Source: VGBV01 sp963780395 (GTDB lineage Bacteria; Actinomycetota; Thermoleophilia; Solirubrobacterales; 70-9). Taken from it: a stretch of DNA of 64,000 bases. The notes beneath the pieces are model-generated. The model saw only the letters and a program-made list of their open reading frames with translations, was not told where the DNA came from and ran no database searches. Below, piece by piece: positions 59,047 through 64,000 of this stretch. Position 1 is the first letter of the stretch. Each line of letters starts with the position of its first letter. The stretch lies in assembly GCA_963780395.1 (NCBI GenBank), contig CAWABY010000015.1, forward strand, positions 1-64,000, written 5' to 3'. The translations under genes and the position numbers were made by a program.

Positions 59047-61563
59047 CTACCCCTCGTCGGGCTCCTCCGGGGTGGGCGCCTCGATCCCAGCCAGGTCAGA
59101 GCCCGAGGCCGGCGAGTACCAGTCGAGATAGCGCCCACAGGCCTCAGCCAGCGGCACCCGCTCGCGGGGCGCGACCGGGGTCGCGACGATTCTGCCCAAG
59201 TAGGCCCGGCTCTCGGTCCCGACCAGCCTGCCGGCCAGGGGCGGCCGGTCCACCGTGACCTCGAAGCGCGTCAGCCCAGCGGCGGCATCCTTGTTCCCGG
59301 GAACCTCGAGCGTGCCCACCGGGTAGTAGGGGGAGGGCCCCCGGAAGAGGAGGTTGGCCCGCATCGTCCATTCCTGGCCCGGCGCGCTGATGCGGAGGTC
59401 CTGCGTGCTCGCGTACTGGATCGAGATCGCCCACTTCCCCGGCGCGAGCAGCAGCTCCTCGACCGCGCCGGCGGCGTCGGTGATGTCGGGGCCGGGCTCC
59501 CATGCCTTGCCGATCACCGGCGGGCCGGCGAAGACGACGGCGCTGCCGTCCAGCCGGGCCAGGCCGCGCTTTTCGGAGTCGGTGCAGTCCACGGTCGAGC
59601 CGGGGTAGATCGGCTCGCGCAGGGTGCGCCTGCCGGCGTCGCCCGCGCCACCGCGCCTCCACAGCACGAAGTCCTGGGTCTCCAGCACCGGCTTGAACTC
59701 GGGCGGCGCCTGGCTGTTGAAGTCGGCGCTCGTGGTGATCACCCAGTCGAAGTCATCAAGGGCCCTGCGGTCGCCCGAGAGCTTCGGCGGCACGTTGTCC
59801 CAGTCGAACTTGGCGTTGATCGGCGTGGCGCGGTAGAGCGACCAGACGGGCTCGGTGTCGTAGGGGTTGCGGATCGGCGTGTAGACCTCGGAGCCGAGCA
59901 GCTCCCAGGAAACGAAGTTGTCGCGGCCCAGGAAGAGCACGTCGTCGCCGCCCACCACGTCGCGCATCTGCCGCAGCTCGCCGACGTGGTAGCCCGGGCC
60001 GACGGCCGATTGGCGCAGCGGCAGCAGCGTCGAGAACGCCGCCGCCACGGTGAAGGCGACGGCGAGGGCGGGCAGGCCGACCCGGATCAGCGGGCGCAGC
60101 TGACGCGGCGGCCACCAGCGCGCCTGCTGCCGGCTCTCGTGCTCCAGCGAGTCGGCCGAGAGCAGGCCGCGGAGCACGATCAGCATCACCACCGGTGCCG
60201 CCACCGCGAGCGCCTTCGCCTGCGTGTAGGGGGTGCCGATCGCGAGCGCGGCCAGGTAGCCGATCGCGCCCGAGATCAGGGCGGCGGGCAGCGCTGCCTC
60301 GCGTCGGGCGGTCGCGCGCCCGAGCCCCCAGGCGAAGGCGGCCAACCCCAGCAGGCCGCCGAGGTAGAAGGCGATCTCGGGGGTGGTCGAGTTCCTGGGG
60401 GCGATCCGAAACTCGCTCGAGGGCCAGACGCCCAGCGCCTCCAGCGGGTTCAGCGGCTGGCGCAGATTGCCGAACCCGATCCTGCCGCCCTTGGTCTCGG
60501 GGTTGAAGGCCTCGAAGCCCGCGAACTTGACCAGGTTGACGATCTCCGGGAGGGCGGCGATCACCGGGATCGCACAGCCGGCGATCAGCACCGGGAGGCC
60601 CCAGCGCAACCGCTGGCGCACCCTCAGCCCCTCCTCCTCGTCTCTCTCGAGCCAGGCGACGATCAGCGCCCATGCGACCAGCGCGATCACGAGCCAGGCG
60701 AGCCCGGGGAAGCTGTAGTTGTAGATGGTGCCCGCGGCGATCACACCGGCCGGGATCGCAAGGCGGGCCTGGCCCTTCATCCAGCCGCGACCGCGGTCCC
60801 CGACCGTGGAGACGTAGGTCGGCGAGTAGCCGTTCCAGCTCTTGGTCAGCGCGGGCAGGCTGAGCGCGAAGCCGACCAGCGCCAGCCCCAGCATCGGCTC
60901 CTTGAACGCACCCTGGGCGAGGTAGGCCGCGCCGAGGTATGGCAGGGCCGCCAGCACCGCGGCGGGCCCGCGGAAGCGGTCGCGAACCCCGGCGAGCGCC
61001 CCGTACGCCGTCAGCGCCGCCAGCACCGCGATCGCGCCGGTGAGCCCGGCGAAGGTCTCGATCAGGTCGGCGCCGGGAACGACCTTCGAGGTCGCCGAGA
61101 CGATCGCGTGGGGGCCGAGCGGATAGCCGTCCTGGATCAGGTCAGGGGTGGGGCCATCATGGGTGTCGGCCCACTCCGTGAACAACAGGTGCGAGGCCAT
61201 GTCGTCGTTGATGAGCCCCTGCCCCAGGATCCCGATTCGTCCCGAGGTCGCGAACGGGATCGCGATGACCAGCGCCGTTCCCAGGACCGCGACCACGGCG
61301 CCGGCACTGACCGAGCCCAGCGGCTCGCGCCCGCGCTGCAGGACAACCGCCGCCGCGATCAGCGCCAGACCCGCCGCGACAACGGCGGCGGTCCCGTGGC
61401 CAGGCAGCTTGATCGCGATCCCGCAGACCACCAGCAGCACCGAAAGGCCGGCCGCCGGCCCGACGGGCGAGTGCCGCGGGCGGCCGGCGAGCACCATCAC
61501 CGCCGCGCCCAGCAGCAAAGAGGCCGCGGCGATCAGGGCGCCGGCTAGCAGGGCCGAAAGCAT
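59047..61563 (-). CDS. Large polytopic membrane protein of unknown function (GT-C-like)
   Basis: 838 aa, ATG 61563. The first 480 residues contain about 12-14 transmembrane helices. The first large loop holds GLINDDMASHLLFTEWADTH, then DGPTPDLIQDGYPLGPHAIV; acidic residues in a first loop are typical of GT-C glycosyltransferases. The last 330 residues form an extracytoplasmic domain with beta-sandwich features (TLREPIYPGSTVDC, SIQYASTQDLRIS, EVTVDRPPLAGRL). I cannot assign it to a named family. A role in moving or attaching sugars at the envelope is plausible. The start lies just before a cyclase/TPR gene on the same strand. Confidence 0.7.
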   Translation of the reverse strand: MLSALLAGALIAAASLLLGAAVMVLAGRPRHSPVGPAAGLSVLLVVCGIAIKLPGHGTAAVVAAGLALIAAAVVLQRGREPLGSVSAGAVVAVLGTALVIAIPFATSGRIGILGQGLINDDMASHLLFTEWADTHDGPTPDLIQDGYPLGPHAIVSATSKVVPGADLIETFAGLTGAIAVLAALTAYGALAGVRDRFRGPAAVLAALPYLGAAYLAQGAFKEPMLGLALVGFALSLPALTKSWNGYSPTYVSTVGDRGRGWMKGQARLAIPAGVIAAGTIYNYSFPGLAWLVIALVAWALIVAWLERDEEEGLRVRQRLRWGLPVLIAGCAIPVIAALPEIVNLVKFAGFEAFNPETKGGRIGFGNLRQPLNPLEALGVWPSSEFRIAPRNSTTPEIAFYLGGLLGLAAFAWGLGRATARREAALPAALISGAIGYLAALAIGTPYTQAKALAVAAPVVMLIVLRGLLSADSLEHESRQQARWWPPRQLRPLIRVGLPALAVAFTVAAAFSTLLPLRQSAVGPGYHVGELRQMRDVVGGDDVLFLGRDNFVSWELLGSEVYTPIRNPYDTEPVWSLYRATPINAKFDWDNVPPKLSGDRRALDDFDWVITTSADFNSQAPPEFKPVLETQDFVLWRRGGAGDAGRRTLREPIYPGSTVDCTDSEKRGLARLDGSAVVFAGPPVIGKAWEPGPDITDAAGAVEELLLAPGKWAISIQYASTQDLRISAPGQEWTMRANLLFRGPSPYYPVGTLEVPGNKDAAAGLTRFEVTVDRPPLAGRLVGTESRAYLGRIVATPVAPRERVPLAEACGRYLDWYSPASGSDLAGIEAPTPEEPDEG

Positions 61564-61598
61564 CCGGGCAGGTTAGGAGGCCGGTGCTTCGGAGGTGG

Positions 61599-64000
61599 CT
61601 ACGAGGCCGCCGCGGCTTCCGGCTGCCAGTGCGAGCGATAGACGGTGTGCGTGCCCTCGAGCCCCTTCAACTCCAGCTCGCGTCCGTCGTCGAAGCTCAG
61701 CTCGATGCCGTCTTGGCCCTCCGAGCCGTGATCGGCGGCGGCCGCGCGCATCTGCTCGCTGACCAGGATCTCGCCACCGGTCGCCTGCGCCGCTATGCGA
61801 GCCGCCAGGATCACGTTCTTGCCGAAGAAATCGCCCTCCTCGGCGATCACCTCGCCGGTGTGCAGGCCCATCCGCACCCGCAGGGCCTCGTCGCCGTCCC
61901 CGCCCTCGCGCTGGGCGAAAGCGCGCTGGATCGCGATCGCGTACTCCAGCGCCCGGCAAGGCTCGGGGAAGGCGAGCATGAATCCGTCGCCCTGGCTCTT
62001 CACCTCGTAGCCCTCGTAGTCGGCGATCAGGTCGCGGAAGACCGAGTTGTGCTCACGCAGGACCTCGAGCCAGCGCTCGTCTCCGAGGCGCTCGGTGATG
62101 ATCGTCGAGTCCTCGATGTCGCTGAACAGGATCGCGACGGTTCCGTCGGGCGCGGCGTGGGCGCGCAGGTCGGGCCGCTCGGTCTCGAGCTCCGCGACCA
62201 CGTCGTCGATCGAGGTGGTCACGTCCACCCCCGCCAGGCCCTGGGCCTCCAGCCGCAGAGCCAGGGCGCGCTCGACGATCCAGCGCGCGCCCATCTCCCG
62301 GCTGGGGGTGATCGCCTCGCCAGCCAACTCCAGCGCCCGCTCGCGGTCGCCGCGCCCGTCGCGCGCCAGCAGCACCTCGGCCAGGTCCACCCGCGTTATG
62401 GCCATGCCGGGCCGATCCCCCATCCGGGTGGCGATCTGGACCGCGCTCTCCAGGTGCTCGGCGGCCTGGTCGAGCCGCCCGCAGGTCTTTGCGAGCAGGC
62501 CGAGGACGCGGTCGACCGGGCCGTTGAAGCCGGCCGCTCGCGCGACCACGATCACGAGGCCCGCGTAGGGCAGCAACTCGTCGTAGAGCAGCTCGGATCG
62601 CTTGCGGTCGCCCAGCTGCGCCGCCGCCTCGGCCAGCAACCCGATCCCGGGGAGCCAGTTGGCGTCGCGCGGCACGACCGAGAAGTCATCTCCCGCAAAG
62701 CGTTCCAGCTCCACCCTGCCCAGCTCGACGTTCCCCGTTCGCGCCGCGAGGGTGATCAGCGCGCTTCGCCAAGCGGGGATGCCCGGGAAGCGCTCGGCCA
62801 GCTCCCTGACTCTGGGGATGAGCTCGGCCGCGCGCCCCTGCAGGCTTCGGAGCTGGAGCAGCTGCACGCCGTAGTACTGCTGGGCCAACGGCTGTTCGGC
62901 GCGCTCGCCCTCCCGTCGCGATTGCTCCGCGAAGCGTTCGGCGGCCTCGATGTCGCCATCCACCATCGCGCGCATGCCGCGCAGGGCATGGGTCTGCCAG
63001 ATGTGGATCGGCATCCGCAGCTCGTCGGCCATCCGCGCGTAAGTCGCCAGCTCACGGTCGACCGAGGCGATGTCGCCCAGCTCCAGGAAGTTCTGCAGCC
63101 GGTAGGCGTGCCCGCGCAGCTCGGCCTCGGGGTCGCCGCAGGAGCTGCCCAGCTCGATCATTTCGTCCGCGATCGCGATCCGCTCCCGGGCCGCACCGGG
63201 GCCGACCGGCAGGAAGATCTGGCGGTGTAGCGCCGCCGCGAGCGTCTGCGGCGCGTCCACCTGGCGGGCGATCTCGATCGCCTCCTCCACCAGCGGCGCC
63301 GACAGACCCTGGGCGTCCTGCCAGTAGAGCTCCTGGGACTTGGCGCTGAGCAGCGACGCCCGAGCGGCGCTCGGCTCGGGCCCGATCGCCTCCAGCGCCT
63401 CGTCGATGAGGCCGATCAGCCGCTCGTCGGTCTTCCCTGCCTCGCTCAGCATCGCGATCCCGATCGCGGCGCCGACCAGCCCGTCGGCGTCGCCGAGGGC
63501 CCGCGCCGACTCCGCGGCCTGCCCGAAGGCCCTGCGCGCAGCGGAGATCTGCGCCGCGCTCGCCTCGGCGCCCCCCATCGCCAGCGACAGGCTCAGGCGC
63601 CGCCGCTCGTCCGGCTCGTCCTCCAGCTCGAGCACCTCGAGGGCGCGCTCGTACAGCTCGGAGGCCTCCTCGTAGGCCAGTTGTCCCATCGCCTGCTCCC
63701 CGGCGCGCTCGGCGTACTCGATCGCCTTTGCCGAGTCGCCGCGGGGCGCAGCCGCGAGGAAGTGCTGGGCCAGCTCGCCGAGCCGGCTGGGATCGTCTCC
63801 ATGCAGCTCCTCCAGCGCGAGCGCCGTCTTCTGGTGCAGCATCGCGCGCTGCGCCGGGGTCACCTCCTCGTAGAGCGTGTCGCGGACCAGCGCGTGCGCG
63901 AACGAGAAGCGCCCGCCCCCGACATCGGTGATCAGGCGCTCGCCGATTGCCTCCATCGCCCCGTCCATCATCTCCTCCATCGGGATGCCCTCGACCTTGA
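61599..64000 (-). CDS. TPR protein with C-terminal adenylate/guanylate cyclase domain, N-terminus outside window
   Basis: At least 800 aa; the frame is open through the right edge (reading KVEGIPMEEMMDGAMEA), so the N-terminal part, probably an ATPase domain, is missing. Most of the visible protein is TPR-like helical repeats. The last 190 residues are a class III cyclase domain: VAILFSDIEDSTIITERLGD with metal Asp, VKSQGDGFMLAF with the second metal Asp, VRMGLHTGEV, and GKNVILAARIAAQATGGEIL. In the catalytic Asn-x3-Arg position the Asn is Ile (VILAAR). A GKN precedes it, as in related actinobacterial proteins. Probably a regulated nucleotide cyclase or a cyclase-derived regulator. Confidence 0.85.
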   Translation of the reverse strand, partial: KVEGIPMEEMMDGAMEAIGERLITDVGGGRFSFAHALVRDTLYEEVTPAQRAMLHQKTALALEELHGDDPSRLGELAQHFLAAAPRGDSAKAIEYAERAGEQAMGQLAYEEASELYERALEVLELEDEPDERRRLSLSLAMGGAEASAAQISAARRAFGQAAESARALGDADGLVGAAIGIAMLSEAGKTDERLIGLIDEALEAIGPEPSAARASLLSAKSQELYWQDAQGLSAPLVEEAIEIARQVDAPQTLAAALHRQIFLPVGPGAARERIAIADEMIELGSSCGDPEAELRGHAYRLQNFLELGDIASVDRELATYARMADELRMPIHIWQTHALRGMRAMVDGDIEAAERFAEQSRREGERAEQPLAQQYYGVQLLQLRSLQGRAAELIPRVRELAERFPGIPAWRSALITLAARTGNVELGRVELERFAGDDFSVVPRDANWLPGIGLLAEAAAQLGDRKRSELLYDELLPYAGLVIVVARAAGFNGPVDRVLGLLAKTCGRLDQAAEHLESAVQIATRMGDRPGMAITRVDLAEVLLARDGRGDRERALELAGEAITPSREMGARWIVERALALRLEAQGLAGVDVTTSIDDVVAELETERPDLRAHAAPDGTVAILFSDIEDSTIITERLGDERWLEVLREHNSVFRDLIADYEGYEVKSQGDGFMLAFPEPCRALEYAIAIQRAFAQREGGDGDEALRVRMGLHTGEVIAEEGDFFGKNVILAARIAAQATGGEILVSEQMRAAAADHGSEGQDGIELSFDDGRELELKGLEGTHTVYRSHWQPEAAAAS

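Noticed and set aside
58936..61548. Open frame of 870 codons on the plus strand opposite the large membrane protein
   Set aside because: Its composition is Arg/Gly/Asp/Gln-rich low-complexity sequence typical of the antisense frame of a GC-rich gene. The minus-strand frame has transmembrane helices and a start.

Overview
The window is high-GC bacterial chromosome of actinobacterial character. The evidence is dense GC-rich coding, frequent GTG/TTG starts, three MMPL transporters, a LAL-type LuxR regulator, an ECF sigma factor with a SnoaL-like tail, a CSLREA beta-helix protein and a dnaX-ybaB-recR cluster preceded by SRP RNA. The mix looks most like Thermoleophilia/Solirubrobacterales; that placement is inference.

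Layout. 1-11.6 kb: surface-polysaccharide locus with two glycosyltransferases, a NodB-like deacetylase, a methyltransferase, a Wzx-type flippase, a LegB-like nucleotide-sugar dehydratase and four secreted TIM-barrel glycosidase-like proteins, three of them paralogues. 11.6-17.2 kb: asd and lysC on the minus strand, separated by a large beta-helix/RTX surface protein. 17.2-22.5 kb: GH3-like lipoprotein-type protein, PadR regulator with MMPL transporter, DUF6458-like protein and a secreted nuclease/phosphatase-fold protein. 22.5-26.1 kb: recR, unknown gene, ybaB, dnaX and SRP RNA. 26.1-31.3 kb: UGT-type glycosyltransferase, pdxH, a PilB/GspE remnant and a coiled-coil MMPL protein. 31.36-33.86 kb: tRNA-Val and a small tRNA-integrated island bounded by a 42-bp direct repeat. 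33.9-46.6 kb: LAL regulator, PIG-L deacetylase, sulfotransferase, RTX protein, thioesterase, ECF sigma factor, YqgE, GST, zinc alcohol dehydrogenase and DUF2252 protein. 46.6-53.4 kb: MMPL transporter divergent from a two-component system, then a MarR-controlled divergent cassette (GST and alkyltransferase-like protein one way, a monooxygenase-like protein and a DUF1772 membrane protein the other). 53.3-64 kb: two tRNA-Ser genes, YtoQ, HAD phosphatase, class III aminotransferase, tadA, subtilase, universal stress protein, a large membrane protein and an adenylate-cyclase/TPR protein that runs off the right edge.

At least eleven genes, including the normally essential dnaX and tadA, carry single-base frameshifts, and two more lack an in-frame start. 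The simplest reading is residual indels in the assembly. Each such gene is annotated here across the shift, with the approximate position given.

The least explained items are: two copies of a 40-bp hairpin with a conserved core 30 kb apart (upstream of recR and of tRNA-Ser); the tRNA-Val island with a second, degenerate att-like copy inside; the fused PilB remnant; a 25-bp perfect palindrome before the ECF sigma gene; twin MarR operators; and three very short candidate ORFs of 21, 27 and 28 codons.
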